Below, piece after piece: positions 24,464 through 33,718 of a stretch of 64,000 nucleotides of DNA. A model generated the notes under the pieces. It saw only the letters and a list, made by a program, of their open reading frames with translations. It did not search any database and was not told where the DNA came from. Positions within the stretch are counted from its first letter, which is position 1, and each line of letters begins with the position of its first letter. The translations under genes were made by a program, and so were the position numbers. Source of the DNA: Collinsella aerofaciens (lineage in GTDB: Bacteria > Actinomycetota > Coriobacteriia > Coriobacteriales > Coriobacteriaceae); NCBI RefSeq assembly GCF_015558785.1, contig NZ_JADMOP010000002.1:44161-108160 (forward strand), given 5' to 3'.

Positions 24464-25166
24464 TTGTGCTGGCCTATGTCAATCGAAAGGCAGGCCGACA
24501 TGGACGGAGACGACCATAGCATCGACGACGAGGAAGAGGTCGCAGCGCAGGCGGGCGGCCAAGAAGGGGTCGCGCAGGCGGAAGAGCCGCAGGCAGTGGA
24601 CTCGGAGAGGGGCTACCAGGCGCTTCTCGCCAAGCAGGAGGCTCGCATCAAGGAGCTTGAGGGGCAAGTGGCCGAGGCTGCCAAGAGCGCCGAGGTGGCG
24701 GACGCCCTGCGCGACGAAATCCAGCAGGTGAAGGCCAGGCGGCCGATGAGCGCATCGCCTTCGCGGCAGACATGGCGACGTTCGCAACCATGAACCTGAC
24801 CCACCTCTTCTACTCATGCACGGCGCTGGAGGTGGTCTCCGGTTTGGGCAACCTCGCAGGTGTCAAGTCGTGCGGTTCGCGTTCGCTTCGCGCTCGTCGC
24901 CCGCCGAGCTGGACTTCCGAGGCTTCGACCCGTCTGCGCTCACCGACCTGACCTACTGCTTCTCGGGGTGCTCGTCGCTGGTGACGATCTACGCCGACGC
25001 CACCTGGGCGCTGCCTTCGAGCGGGGTTTCGGACTCGCAGTGCTTCTATAACTGCTACAAGCTGACGGGCGGCAACGGAACCACGTATGCAAGCAGCAGG
25101 ACGGTTTATACCCACTTCCGTATCGATACGACGGCTACGCCTGGTTACCTGACTGTCTCTGCTTGA
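24464..25166 (+). pseudogene. Decayed phage/BspA-like surface protein fragments
   Basis: Three frames are needed to read it. First comes a coiled-coil part like small phage scaffold proteins (SERGYQALLAKQEARIKELEGQVAEAA), breaking near 24738. Then, in another frame, ADERIAFAADMATFATMNLTHLFYSC. After a second shift near 24870 the text continues to FDPSALTDLTYCFSGCSSLVTIYADATWALPSSGV and a C-terminal PGYLTVSA. The latter parts resemble BspA-type leucine-rich repeats found on coriobacterial mobile elements. Two frame breaks and a junction of unrelated pieces show it is non-functional. The 3' end overlaps the HTH regulator gene on the other strand. Confidence 0.65.
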
Positions 25167-26046
25167 CATGCTCTTTGGCTACGGTATTTGCGTCAGTCTG
25201 GGTAATATCCGAGAACATTTCATCAACGATGCGGACATGGCATTCATAAGCTGCATACCTGCTGGATCTCACCGCATTTTCCGCTTCCTGCAGGCGTGTT
25301 GCAGCATCCCTGAATCGGGATTTTGCCGCCATTTGCCCCATGATGGAGTCTGGGTGGTTGTCACTGAGTACGTCTGCGTCTCTCAGTTCTATTTCCGCAC
25401 TTGCAATGCGTTCCATAAGCAGATTGTATTGGGCATCGCCGACCTCAGACAGGCAGAGCACAAGGTCTTTAAACGCTGCTGCGGTCAGCATTCGATTGAG
25501 CACTGCCCTGCAAGCTTCTGGCTCGGCATTCGCCTTCGCGACCATATCATTCACGAGGTATTTTTCCCATTCCTCATGGTCTCCGCCGTTGCCGCCAGAC
25601 TGTTCCGGAAGCCACTCCGCACTAACTTTTCTCGTCATACGCTCGATGGACAGAACAGCCTCGCCGCTGAGACCAAGGAAGTCAGCAATATCTTGGAGCT
25701 CGTACGTATCACAATCGGTCTCCCCGATGAGAAAACCTACTGGCTTTCCGAATATGTCAGCCAGATCTACGAGGTCATCCCATTGAGGAAACTGATCTCC
25801 TTTTCGAAATCGGCTGATCTTTCTCGCAATCGCCTTGCGGCCGTTCTCCCTTTCCACTGCATAGCGGTCATCGGCTAGCGAGGCATCATCGGCACCGTTA
25901 CGCTTTTGATAGAGCAGACGCGCAAGGCCGATATTGCTAATGCCTCTGCGCCCCTTTTCTATTTCATAGCTTTCCATCAAACCGCTGAGTCTCTTTGGAA
26001 AAATGTCCTTAGGGCGATCTTTGCGGACGTACATTGTCTTAATCAT
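25135..26046 (-). CDS. HTH-type regulator, large (303 aa)
   Basis: The N-terminal part contains GRRGISNIGLARLLYQKR and KAIARKISRFRKGDQFPQWDDLVDLADIFGKPVGFLIGET, an XRE-like DNA-binding module with an insertion. The C-terminal 200 residues are helical with coiled-coil character (MERIASAEIELRDADVL, ATRLQEAENAVRSS). No closer family recognised. It is divergent from the small membrane protein at 26177. Three TAAGAC-type half sites lie around its start, suggesting autoregulation. Probably a mobile-element or defence-associated regulator. Confidence 0.65.
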   Translation of the reverse strand: MIKTMYVRKDRPKDIFPKRLSGLMESYEIEKGRRGISNIGLARLLYQKRNGADDASLADDRYAVERENGRKAIARKISRFRKGDQFPQWDDLVDLADIFGKPVGFLIGETDCDTYELQDIADFLGLSGEAVLSIERMTRKVSAEWLPEQSGGNGGDHEEWEKYLVNDMVAKANAEPEACRAVLNRMLTAAAFKDLVLCLSEVGDAQYNLLMERIASAEIELRDADVLSDNHPDSIMGQMAAKSRFRDAATRLQEAENAVRSSRYAAYECHVRIVDEMFSDITQTDANTVAKEHVKQRQSGNQA

Positions 26047-26095
26047 TCCTCATTAACAACAGATAAGACAATTATAGGACATATACCGTCTTATT
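26034..26095. promoter_or_regulatory. TAAGAC half-site cluster between divergent genes
   Basis: ATTGTCTTA at 26034-26042 and TAAGACAAT at 26064-26072 form an inverted pair, and GTCTTAT at 26088-26094 gives a third half site. The cluster covers the start of the HTH gene and the intergenic region to the divergent membrane protein. Confidence 0.5.
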
Positions 26096-26176
26096 TACCG
26101 ATGGCATGATAGCACTGTCGAAAGTGAGCACCCCAGTGGAAGCGGTGCTGAAGTGAAAGAAAGTGAGGAAAAGGCA

Positions 26177-26521
26177 ATGACGACTTGGGACTATGCGCAA
26201 TTGTCGCATCTGGCGAAAGAGCTCGGTGGGCCTCAGGCGCTGATCAGCAATATCAGAGCGGGCGGGATTTCCGTTGGAAGAATCCAGGGTGGAGTAATCG
26301 GTTCTGTAGCCACGCTAGTCGCAGGTGGAATCGGACTGTATGCCTACGACAAGCACCAGAGGAAGATCGCTCTTGCTGAACAGAGTGCAACCATGCTCAA
26401 GGCGAACATCGAAGTATACGAAGAGGCACATTCGTCAACAGAAGTTGATGAGGCTACGAGAGAGACGCAACATAGTGAGGAGGAAACGGTAACTGAATCC
26501 AGTGGCGGCGAAGAGGCCTAG
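26177..26521 (+). CDS. Small single-pass membrane protein of unknown function
   Basis: 114 aa from ATG 26177 (GAGGAAAAGGC upstream). The N-terminal part (TWDYAQLSHLAKELGGPQALISNI) may be amphipathic. A glycine-rich hydrophobic segment (VIGSVATLVAGGIGLYAY) is followed by a basic turn and an acidic, Ser/Thr/Glu-rich tail ending SSGGEEA. Not recognised. Divergent from the HTH regulator, with shared operator-like sites, so the pair may form a small regulated module. Confidence 0.5.
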   Translation: MTTWDYAQLSHLAKELGGPQALISNIRAGGISVGRIQGGVIGSVATLVAGGIGLYAYDKHQRKIALAEQSATMLKANIEVYEEAHSSTEVDEATRETQHSEEETVTESSGGEEA

Positions 26522-26608
26522 CCACCAGATTCATTAGACAGCCACTACCACGAGGAGCCCCGGTATGTACCAGGGCTCCAATTCGTTCTTATACCTTGCA
26601 GCGGATAC

Positions 26609-26833
26609 TTAGATCTCTCGGGACTTGCAGTAGAGCGGGTCGCCCTCTCCGACCAGCACATCCCACCGCCATTGCGGGGTCTCGGTGCCGGACTGGCAGA
26701 GCGCATCGAGGGGCATGACTTTTTGCTCGGGCGAGCAGGGGCAAAGGTCTGCCTTGATGTGGGCCATGTCTTCGGCCTGGCCGGCGAGCTTTTTTATCCG
26801 GGGACCATGCTTTCGGCACGCGATCCCCCATCC
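26609..26833 (-). pseudogene. Cysteine-containing small reading frame without a start
   Basis: An open minus-strand frame encodes about 74 residues (ACRKHGPRIKKLAGQAED, then DLCPCSPEQKVMPLDALC and ending DPLYCKSREI). The Cys spacing suggests a metal-binding module. A stop lies directly upstream and no normal start codon opens the frame except an internal ATG, so it is more likely a fragment. Function unknown. Confidence 0.3.
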
Positions 26834-26853
26834 TCAACCTCCCAAATCAAAAA

Positions 26854-26994
26854 CTCAATCTGTAACACCTAGACTCGATTTGAGCAGATATCTGTTACAG
26901 ATTGAGACGTTTCGGCAGAGTGATTCCCGTTTGTCTTGATTTGTAACAGGTAGAGGCAAAAAACTCGACTTGATGTTACAGATTTAGACAAACG
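26854..26994. repeat. Palindromic repeat, two copies (a, b)
   Basis: Copy a (26854-26907) and copy b (26928-26994) each pair TCAATCTGTAACA-type sequence with TGTTACAGATTGA about 20 bp later. Copy b has an extended outer stem CGTTTGTCT/AGACAAACG. The same family occurs at 31644-31860 and 36731-36870. Confidence 0.8.
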
Positions 26995-27015
26995 GCTGCC
27001 GACCCGCGCGAAAAC

Positions 27016-27058
27016 AAAAAGGCCGCATGCGAACCCGTGGAGGGATTCGCATGCGGCC
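27016..27058 (-). terminator. Terminator of lacG module 1
   Basis: GGCCGCATGCGAA (27021-27033) pairs perfectly with TTCGCATGCGGCC (27046-27058). The minus-strand T-run is at 27016-27020, just after the lacG1 stop. Confidence 0.85.
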
Positions 27059-27079
27059 GACAGGGGTATGCGGCGGAAA

Positions 27080-28501
27080 CTAGGCCATGAGCAGGCCGGT
27101 CTCCGCGACGTTCTTGTACCAGTACGCGCTCGCCTTGGGATAGCGCTTCTGGGTCTCAAAGTCGATGTAGAACAGGCCGTAACGTTTGTTATAGCCGTTG
27201 GTCCAGGAGAACTGGTCCTGCAGCGACCACACAAAGTAGCCGTCGACGTTTACGCCGCCGTCGATTGCCTTGAGGATCCATGCGAGATGTTGACGCATGT
27301 AGTCGATGCGAGGGGCGTCGTCGATAAAGCCATCCTCGAAGTCGTCCTTATAGCCCATGCCGTTCTCGGTGATGTAGATCTTCTTGTAGTTGGGGTAATC
27401 GTTCTTAATGCGCAGCAGCAGGTCGTAGAGGCCCTCGGGATAGATGATCCAGTCCCAATCGGTGGTGGGTACGCCTTCGCGCACGCATGACTCGCCCACG
27501 CCCTTGAGGAACCAGCGCGAGGAGCCCTTGTCGCCGGTGCCATTGTGGTTGATGTCGTTTTCGCCCTCGGCGGCACGCAGGAACTGGCACTTGTAGGTGT
27601 TGACGCCCAGGCAATCGTTGTAGGGGAGCGCGGCGGTCAGCGCGGCGATGTCCTCGTCGCGGACGTCGAGCTCGCCGCCGGCGATATGGGCCAGCTTGGT
27701 CGCAGCCTCCATGGTGTCGGCTGCATAGTGGCCGCGGAAGGTGGCGTCGAGTACCCAGCGGTTGTTGATGACGTCGGCCATGCGAGCTGCCTCGCAGTCG
27801 GTGGCGTTGTTGGGGTCGAGGGGATACTTGGGCTCCAGGTTCTGGACAATGCCGATCTCGCCCTCAAAGCCGCCCTCGTGGAAGGCGACGACGGCCTTGG
27901 CATGGGCCACCATCATGTTGTGCATGAGCTGGAAGGCCTTATCCAGGCGATACTTCTCGCCGTGCGGCCAGTTGCCGACGATAAAGCTGCCCTCGGCGGT
28001 CGCGGGAATCTCGTTAAAGGTAAACCAGTGCTTGACCTCGGTGAACTCGGCAAAGCAGAACTTGGCGTACTCGACAAAGGCGTCGATCGTCGTGCGCGTC
28101 AGGAAGCCCTCGCCGCCGTTCTGGTAAAAGGCCTCGGGCGTATCAAAGTGATCGAGCGTGACATAGGGGATAACGCCGGCTTTATTGCAGGTGGCAAAGA
28201 GCTCGTGATAGAAGGCAACACCCTCGGGGTTAATCTCACCAGTGCCGCTGGGGAAGATACGGCTCCAAGCGATGGAGACACGAATGCCGTTGATGCCGAA
28301 GCGCTGGCACAGGTCGATATCGACCGGGTACTTGTTGTAGAAATCGCTTGCGGGGTCGGGGGAGAAACGGCCCTGAGCAGCCAGGAAATCGTCCCAGGGC
28401 ACTTTGCCCTTGCCGTGTGTACGGGTCTCGCCCTCAACCTGGTAAGCAGCGGTGGCGCCGCCAAACACAAAGCCGTCGGGGAACTGCATGGGGTTGGTCA
28501 T
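27080..28501 (-). CDS. lacG: 6-phospho-beta-galactosidase, GH1, module 1
   Basis: 473 aa GH1 enzyme of LacG length. Acid/base Glu164 is in WFTFNEI and nucleophile Glu379 in YITENGMGYKD. The phosphate-binding motif FSWTNGYNKRYG carries the Ser, Lys and Tyr of phospho-glycosidases, and its Trp is the residue that separates 6-phospho-galactosidases from phospho-glucosidases. It should split lactose-6-phosphate or another 6-phospho-beta-galactoside into galactose-6-phosphate (for LacAB) and the aglycone sugar. It follows lacE1 with a 75-nt gap containing a hairpin. Exact substrate unknown; paralogues at 33895 and 36993. Confidence 0.9.
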   Translation of the reverse strand: MTNPMQFPDGFVFGGATAAYQVEGETRTHGKGKVPWDDFLAAQGRFSPDPASDFYNKYPVDIDLCQRFGINGIRVSIAWSRIFPSGTGEINPEGVAFYHELFATCNKAGVIPYVTLDHFDTPEAFYQNGGEGFLTRTTIDAFVEYAKFCFAEFTEVKHWFTFNEIPATAEGSFIVGNWPHGEKYRLDKAFQLMHNMMVAHAKAVVAFHEGGFEGEIGIVQNLEPKYPLDPNNATDCEAARMADVINNRWVLDATFRGHYAADTMEAATKLAHIAGGELDVRDEDIAALTAALPYNDCLGVNTYKCQFLRAAEGENDINHNGTGDKGSSRWFLKGVGESCVREGVPTTDWDWIIYPEGLYDLLLRIKNDYPNYKKIYITENGMGYKDDFEDGFIDDAPRIDYMRQHLAWILKAIDGGVNVDGYFVWSLQDQFSWTNGYNKRYGLFYIDFETQKRYPKASAYWYKNVAETGLLMA

Positions 28502-28535
28502 GAGTCATCCTTTCTGTGGGATACGAATAGGGAGA

Positions 28536-28562
28536 GGTGCCCGAACCGGGAATCCGGGCACC
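28536..28562 (-). promoter_or_regulatory. Intercistronic hairpin between lacE1 and lacG1
   Basis: GGTGCCCG (28536-28543) and CGGGCACC (28555-28562) pair in the gap between the two genes. There is no T-run, so mRNA processing or attenuation is likelier than termination. Confidence 0.5.
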
Positions 28563-28576
28563 AACAGAGGGAGGAA

Positions 28577-30334
28577 CTAGTCGAGGTTCTCGCGGAGCCA
28601 CTTGATGGCGCCAGCGGGGTCGCGAGTAAGGTCGATATATTCCTTACCGCGGGGAGCGAGCAGCTTAATGCCCAGGCGATCGGTGTCGGCCTTCATGTCG
28701 TTGTAGTAGCTACGGACCTGCGGGGCAAGCACGATAACGTCGTACTGATCCATGATGGCAGTGTGCTGACCATAGGCACCTGCGGAGGAAGCAATGTTCT
28801 CTCCGGTCTGCGCGGCACCTTCCTTGATGGCGTTGGCAAGCATGGCGGAGGTGCCGGCGCCAGCGCACAGGACGAGGACCTTCAGACCGTCGACATCCTT
28901 CTTAGCGGATGCGTCGAAGGCGGGCTCGGGCTGATCGGCGACAGGCTCGCTGTCGACGGAAGCGGCAGTCTGCTCGACAGCGGGCGCGGGGGTGCTGGCA
29001 GCGATGGTGGCAGCACCATCGGACTCGAGACCCAGCTCGGCGGCGCGCTCGGCCTCCTGGTCGCAGAGCAGCTTATCGTATGCCTTCAAGAACGGCAGGT
29101 AGATGATGGCGTCCAGCAAGATGATGATCGCGACAAATACCAGGGCAATAAGCTGGAAGTTCGTGGTGATGAAAATGCCGATGGGGGCGGGGGTGGCCCA
29201 GGGCACCACGAAGGAGAAGCCGTTCATGCCCACGTTATCGATAAAGAACTTGGCAACACTCACGTTGACGCAGCCGGCGGCAACAAAGGGGACGAGCATG
29301 TAGGGGTTAAGGATCATCGGCGCGCCAAAGAGCAGCGGTTCGTTGACGGCGAAGGCCACAGGAACAATCGAGGCCTTACCGACGGCTTTGAGCTGCATGG
29401 ATTTCATGAAGAGAATCAGCAGAAGCGGCACGATGAACGTGGCGCCGGTGCCGCCGAACTCACCCACGAGCGACATGTTGAAGGTGAGGGAATGGGCGGG
29501 GTGACCACCGGCCAGCAGAACCTGCAGGTTCTCGGCCTGGTTGGCAAGACGGATGGGGTCGATGCCCGGCTGGACGATCGAGGGGCCGTGGACGCCGATG
29601 AACCAGAAGAACGCGGTGGCTGCCTGGATAAGGATAAGGCCAGGATAGGTTTCTGCAGCGGTAAAGAGCGGAGAGAGCAGTTTGATAAGCAGCTCGGAGA
29701 ACGGAACGCCCATGAGGTTGCGCACGACGACATCGATGATGCCGCAGATGATGACGGCGCCGCCGAAGGGGATGATGTCGCGGAAGTTCTGAGCGATGGC
29801 GCCCGGGACCTCCTTGGGCAGCTTAATGGTCAGATCGCGCGAGACGCAGAATTTGTAGACCCACACGGTAATGAATGCGGCGATATAGGCCGAGAACAGG
29901 CCGCGCGTGCCCATGCTGGTGCAATCGAAGACCGAAAGTTCGGAGCCGTTGAACTTGGTGGTGAACTGCGTGACTGCGAGCAGCAGCATGCTGCACTGGG
30001 CGGCCACCATGGTGGAACCGTCGTTGAGCACTTTGCCGGCGGGCATACGACGGTTCATGGATGCCGTGAAGTTCTTGGCAGTGGTACCGGCAACCATGAT
30101 GCCCATGACGCCCATGGTGAAGTTGTAGAGCTTGTTGCACCAGTCGATGAGCGGCTGGGGCAGCGTGATGCCGACTACGCCGGGAAGGGTGGCAATGAGC
30201 AGAAAGATCGAAGAGGTGAGGACAATGGGCATGCACCCAAGGAATCCGTCCTTGATGGCCTGGAGGTATATGTTCCTCGAGATCTTCTCAAAGAACGGTT
30301 GATGCTTTTCGAGCATCTTTACGATGGCGTCCAT
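28577..30334 (-). CDS. lacE: PTS lactose-family EIICB, module 1
   Basis: 585 aa. Residues 1-~440 form the polytopic lactose/cellobiose IIC (IGVHGPSIVQPGI, FIVPLLLILFM, AFAVNEPLLFGAPMILNP). An Ala/Pro/Glu-rich linker leads to the C-terminal IIB with phospho-acceptor Cys490 in LVLCAGAGTSAML. Unlike cellobiose systems, IIB is fused, as in LacE. No IIA is encoded in the module; the only lactose-family IIA in the window is lacF at 41842. Expressed from the promoter with the ATGACAACGTTGTCAT operator, divergent from LacI1. Confidence 0.9.
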   Translation of the reverse strand: MDAIVKMLEKHQPFFEKISRNIYLQAIKDGFLGCMPIVLTSSIFLLIATLPGVVGITLPQPLIDWCNKLYNFTMGVMGIMVAGTTAKNFTASMNRRMPAGKVLNDGSTMVAAQCSMLLLAVTQFTTKFNGSELSVFDCTSMGTRGLFSAYIAAFITVWVYKFCVSRDLTIKLPKEVPGAIAQNFRDIIPFGGAVIICGIIDVVVRNLMGVPFSELLIKLLSPLFTAAETYPGLILIQAATAFFWFIGVHGPSIVQPGIDPIRLANQAENLQVLLAGGHPAHSLTFNMSLVGEFGGTGATFIVPLLLILFMKSMQLKAVGKASIVPVAFAVNEPLLFGAPMILNPYMLVPFVAAGCVNVSVAKFFIDNVGMNGFSFVVPWATPAPIGIFITTNFQLIALVFVAIIILLDAIIYLPFLKAYDKLLCDQEAERAAELGLESDGAATIAASTPAPAVEQTAASVDSEPVADQPEPAFDASAKKDVDGLKVLVLCAGAGTSAMLANAIKEGAAQTGENIASSAGAYGQHTAIMDQYDVIVLAPQVRSYYNDMKADTDRLGIKLLAPRGKEYIDLTRDPAGAIKWLRENLD

Positions 30335-30435
30335 AGAGCTCCTTTGCTACTTGATGCGCGATGCATGTGGATGGAACTGGTCGTCGATGGATGGTCAGGA
30401 CTGCCCGGAAACCTTCCTGCTTAAGGAAGGCATTG

Positions 30436-30479
30436 CGAAATGACAACGTTGTCATTTCGTTAATGACAACGTAAGACAT
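30436..30479. promoter_or_regulatory. LacI1 operators
   Basis: A perfect 24-bp palindrome (30436-30459) has the core ATGACAACGTTGTCAT. A second, weaker site ATGACAACGTAAGACAT is at 30463-30479. Both lie between divergent lacE1 and lacI1. Confidence 0.75.
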
Positions 30480-30609
30480 TTTTGGAAGAGCAACAAGGAT
30501 TTACGGGTGAGTGGTCGATATTGTCCGGTAAACGGTTGATTTGTTAGTCGGGCAGGTAGTGTATGCTAGAACGCAAAAAACAAGTGATTGAGAACCGAGT
30601 GGAGAAGCA

Positions 30610-31620
30610 GTGGCAACGATGGACAAGAAAAATGTCTCGATGAACGATGTGGCGATTGCCGCGGGTGTTTCTCTCAAGACGGTTTCGCGTGTGATCAACG
30701 AGCCCGATAGCGTGCGAGAGTCGACACGCGATAAGGTTCATTCGGCCATGGAGGCGCTCGGGTTTCGAACCAACTTTGCCGCGCGTTCGCTCAAGTTAGG
30801 CCGTTACGGGTGCATCGGCGTCGTGCTGTTTCACTTGTCGGGCGGTGCCGTGGACATGATTGACGGTATCGCCGATGCCGCCGAAGAGCGAGGCTTTGCG
30901 CTCACGATGATCAAAAAGCGGGCGGGGGAGAAGATGACCCTTGCCGAAGCGGCGCGTAGGATGTCGCAGCTTCCCGTCGACGGCATGATCTTCAACCTGC
31001 GTCAGATGGTCGATGACTTTGATACCTTTGAGGCGCCGAAAGACCTCAAGACGGTGATTATCACGCCGATGGAACATCCTAACTGCTCTACCGTTAGTGA
31101 CGATCAAGAGGGTGGTGCGCGCATGGCGTGCGAGCACTTCTTAAATCGCGGGCACAAGAACGTGTATTTCGTCTCTGGTAAGAAAGAGTCGCTGTCGAGC
31201 CAGTGCCGTATGAAAGGTTGGCGTGCGGCACTCGAGGCGCGTGGCATTGAGCCGCCCGAGCCTCTGCAAGGCGATTGGAATGCGGATAGTGGCTATGCCG
31301 CGGGCCTTGCGCTTGCCGATAAACCCGATTGCACGGCGGTCCTCGCTGCTAACGACTGCATGGCAAACGGCGTGATGATGGCTCTGCGTGACAGAGGACT
31401 CAGGGTGCCCGACGACGTGTCCGTGATCGGCTTTGACGACGAACTCTACAAGACGATTCCCAACTCGATTCTGACGTCAGTGAAGTTTCGCCACCGCGAG
31501 CTGGGCGTCCGTGCGCTCAACGAGGTCGTCGCGGGTCTGGAAGCTCCGAGCTCCAGAAGCCGTACGCTCGTCTCGGGCGTGTTGGTCGAGCGTTCCAGCG
31601 TAAAGGACTTGCGGGCGTAG
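30610..31620 (+). CDS. LacI-family repressor, module 1
   Basis: 336 aa from GTG 30610 (GGAG six bases upstream). The HTH MNDVAIAAGVSLKTVSRVINEPDSV and hinge RSLKLGRYGCIGV are followed by a periplasmic-binding-type sensor with DGMIFNL, GDWNADSGYAAG and VSVIGFDD. Recognition positions are Ser-Leu-Lys-Thr, different from its paralogues, matching a different operator word. Divergent from lacE1-lacG1, which it should repress until a galactoside or phospho-galactoside binds. Confidence 0.88.
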   Translation: MATMDKKNVSMNDVAIAAGVSLKTVSRVINEPDSVRESTRDKVHSAMEALGFRTNFAARSLKLGRYGCIGVVLFHLSGGAVDMIDGIADAAEERGFALTMIKKRAGEKMTLAEAARRMSQLPVDGMIFNLRQMVDDFDTFEAPKDLKTVIITPMEHPNCSTVSDDQEGGARMACEHFLNRGHKNVYFVSGKKESLSSQCRMKGWRAALEARGIEPPEPLQGDWNADSGYAAGLALADKPDCTAVLAANDCMANGVMMALRDRGLRVPDDVSVIGFDDELYKTIPNSILTSVKFRHRELGVRALNEVVAGLEAPSSRSRTLVSGVLVERSSVKDLRA

Positions 31621-31643
31621 ACGTGCTCGGCCTATTCCGTTTG

Positions 31644-31860
31644 TCTCAATCTGTAACAGCTAGGACCCAAAAACTCGGCTAGATGTTACGGATCGAGATT
31701 TTTGGCCCGGCTTATTCCGTTTGTCTCGATCTGTAACAACTAGACGGTCAAAAGTGGTCTACATGTTACAGATTGAGATTTTCGGCTTGGCCTGTGCGTT
31801 CATCTCGATCTGTAACAGCTAGGACCGAAAAACTCGGCTAGATGTTACAGATTGAGATGA
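31644..31860. repeat. Palindromic repeat, three copies (c, d, e)
   Basis: Copies at 31644-31698, 31723-31778 and 31801-31860 have TCTCAATCTGTAACA-type left arms and TGTTACAGATTGAGA-type right arms, with a CTAG-flanked variable centre. They fill the gap after lacI1 and before the lacE2 terminator. Confidence 0.85.
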
Positions 31861-31884
31861 ACAGGAGGACGGGTGCGGTCTAAA

Positions 31885-31925
31885 CAAAATGGCCCGCGCA
31901 TCACACATCGATGCACGGGCCATTT
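31885..31925 (-). terminator. Terminator of lacE2
   Basis: On the minus strand ATGGCCCGTGCATCG pairs with TGATGCGCGGGCCAT (with one mismatch) and is followed by TTTTG. Confidence 0.7.
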
Positions 31926-31957
31926 ATTGTCTGCAAGCGGCAGGTGGTGTCAGCGTC

Positions 31958-33718
31958 TTATGCCTCGAGGTTTTCCTCGATCCAGGCGACGGCACCCTTG
32001 GGATCCTTAGTGAGGTCGATGTACTGTTTGCCCTTGGGCGACAGCAGCGTGATGCCCAGGCGGTCGGTGTCGGCCTTCATCTCGTTGTAATAGGTGCGAA
32101 CCTGCGGAGCCAGGACGATGACGTTGTACTGGTCCATGATGGCGTAGTGGCTGCCGTAGGCACCGGCGTTGGCGGTAATGTCGATGCCCAGCTCGTCGGC
32201 GCCTTCCTTAAGCGCGTTGGCGAGCAGTGCAGAGGTGCCGGCGCCAGCGCACAGAACCAGAACCCTCAGATCCTTGCCCTTAAGGGCGGACGGAGCTGCG
32301 GAGGCCTCAGTGGCAGAAGCGGTCTCGACAACAGGAGCCTCAACGGCGGGGGCGGCAGCGGTCTTGACGGCCTTGGTCTCCTCGGCCTCTTCTTCGGCCA
32401 GGGTCTCGGCCTCCTGCTTGCACAGGACGTTGTCGTAGGCCTTGCAGAACGGGTAGTAGATCAAGAAGTCAACGACCAGCAGGACGACAACCAGGACCAG
32501 AGAGATCGGCTGGAAGTTGGTGTCGATGAAGGTGCCGATCGGTCCGGGGAGTGCCCACGGCATGGCATAGATAAAGCCGTTCATGCCCAAAAAGTCGATG
32601 AAGAACTTACCAATGAGGACGTTGGCCACGGGGGCAAACAGGAACGGGATCAGGAAGTACGGGTTGAGGATGATGGGCGCGGCGAACAGCAGCGGCTCGT
32701 TGACGGCGAACATCACGGGCACGACAGAGGCTTTGCCGACGGCCTTGAGCTGCTTGGAGCGCATAAAGAGCAGGAAGATGATCGGGACAATGAACGTGGC
32801 GCCGGTGCCGCCGAGTTCGCCGATGTAGTTACCGAAGTTTTCGGTCAGGGCGAGGGCGGGGTGACCGCCGGCCTGCAGCGTGGCGAGGTTGGTGGTGATG
32901 TTGCCAAACAGCGCGGCGTTGAGGGCAGGCTTAACGACCGAGGGGCCGTGGATGCCCATGAACCAGAACAGCGGGATCATGAACCAGATGAGGGCGAGGC
33001 CGGCGTAGGAATCGGCAGCGGCGAACAGCGGGCTCACCAGCGTGGAGATGACGTTGGCAAACGGGACGGCCAAGCAGGTGCGGCAGATAACGTCGATGAC
33101 GGCGACAAACAGGATGGAGAAGCTGAAGGCGAAGATGTCGCGGAAGTTCTGGGCGATGGCGCCGGGGACTTCTTTGGGCAGCTTGATGGTGATGTCTCGC
33201 TTAATGCAGAAGGCATAGATGTTGACCGTGGCAAATGCGGCGACAAAGGAGCTCAGCAGGCCCTTGGTGCCCATGTTGTCGGTAAAGAACACCGAGACAT
33301 CGGCGCCGTCGATCTTGGCACTCGTCTGGGTAACGGCCAAGATGAGCATAGCGCACATGGCGGCGACCATGGTGCTCGTGGCGTTGATGGCCTTGCCGGC
33401 AGGCATGCGGCGGTTCTTGGAGCCGGTCAGCGCGCTTGCGGTGGTGCCGGCGACCATGATGCCCACGACGCCCATCGTGAAGTTGTAAACCTTGTTGCAG
33501 AAGTTCACGACGTCGACGTTCCACCAGTCGGGCAGCGTAAAGCCGCCGACCGTGGCGACAACGCCCGGCAGGGTCGAAATAAGCAGGAAGACAGAAGAAG
33601 ACAGGATGATGGGCATTGCTGCCAAAAAGCCGTCTTTAATGGCCTGAAGGTAGATGTTCTTAGAGACCTTGTCGAAGTACGGCTGACCTTTCTCCAAGAA
33701 CTTAACGATCGATTCCAT
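31958..33718 (-). CDS. lacE: PTS lactose-family EIICB, module 2
   Basis: 586 aa with the LacE layout: IIC (MGIHGPSVVKPAL, FAVNEPLLFAAPIILNP), a linker rich in Ala and Glu, and IIB with Cys490 in LVLCAGAGTSALL. It is more like module 1 than module 3 in the IIB part (shared AGAYG, IVLAPQVR and KADTDRLGI). In this module it is the second gene, after lacG2, with a 176-nt gap containing a hairpin. Depends on a separate IIA. Substrate within beta-galactosides unknown. Confidence 0.9.
   Translation of the reverse strand: MESIVKFLEKGQPYFDKVSKNIYLQAIKDGFLAAMPIILSSSVFLLISTLPGVVATVGGFTLPDWWNVDVVNFCNKVYNFTMGVVGIMVAGTTASALTGSKNRRMPAGKAINATSTMVAAMCAMLILAVTQTSAKIDGADVSVFFTDNMGTKGLLSSFVAAFATVNIYAFCIKRDITIKLPKEVPGAIAQNFRDIFAFSFSILFVAVIDVICRTCLAVPFANVISTLVSPLFAAADSYAGLALIWFMIPLFWFMGIHGPSVVKPALNAALFGNITTNLATLQAGGHPALALTENFGNYIGELGGTGATFIVPIIFLLFMRSKQLKAVGKASVVPVMFAVNEPLLFAAPIILNPYFLIPFLFAPVANVLIGKFFIDFLGMNGFIYAMPWALPGPIGTFIDTNFQPISLVLVVVLLVVDFLIYYPFCKAYDNVLCKQEAETLAEEEAEETKAVKTAAAPAVEAPVVETASATEASAAPSALKGKDLRVLVLCAGAGTSALLANALKEGADELGIDITANAGAYGSHYAIMDQYNVIVLAPQVRTYYNEMKADTDRLGITLLSPKGKQYIDLTKDPKGAVAWIEENLEA

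Noticed and set aside
27545-30424. A very long plus-strand open frame (959 codons) opposite lacG1/lacE1
   Set aside because: It is the antisense shadow of two well-supported minus-strand genes; its low-complexity Gly/Glu/Asp-rich text has no domain and arises from GC-rich codon bias.
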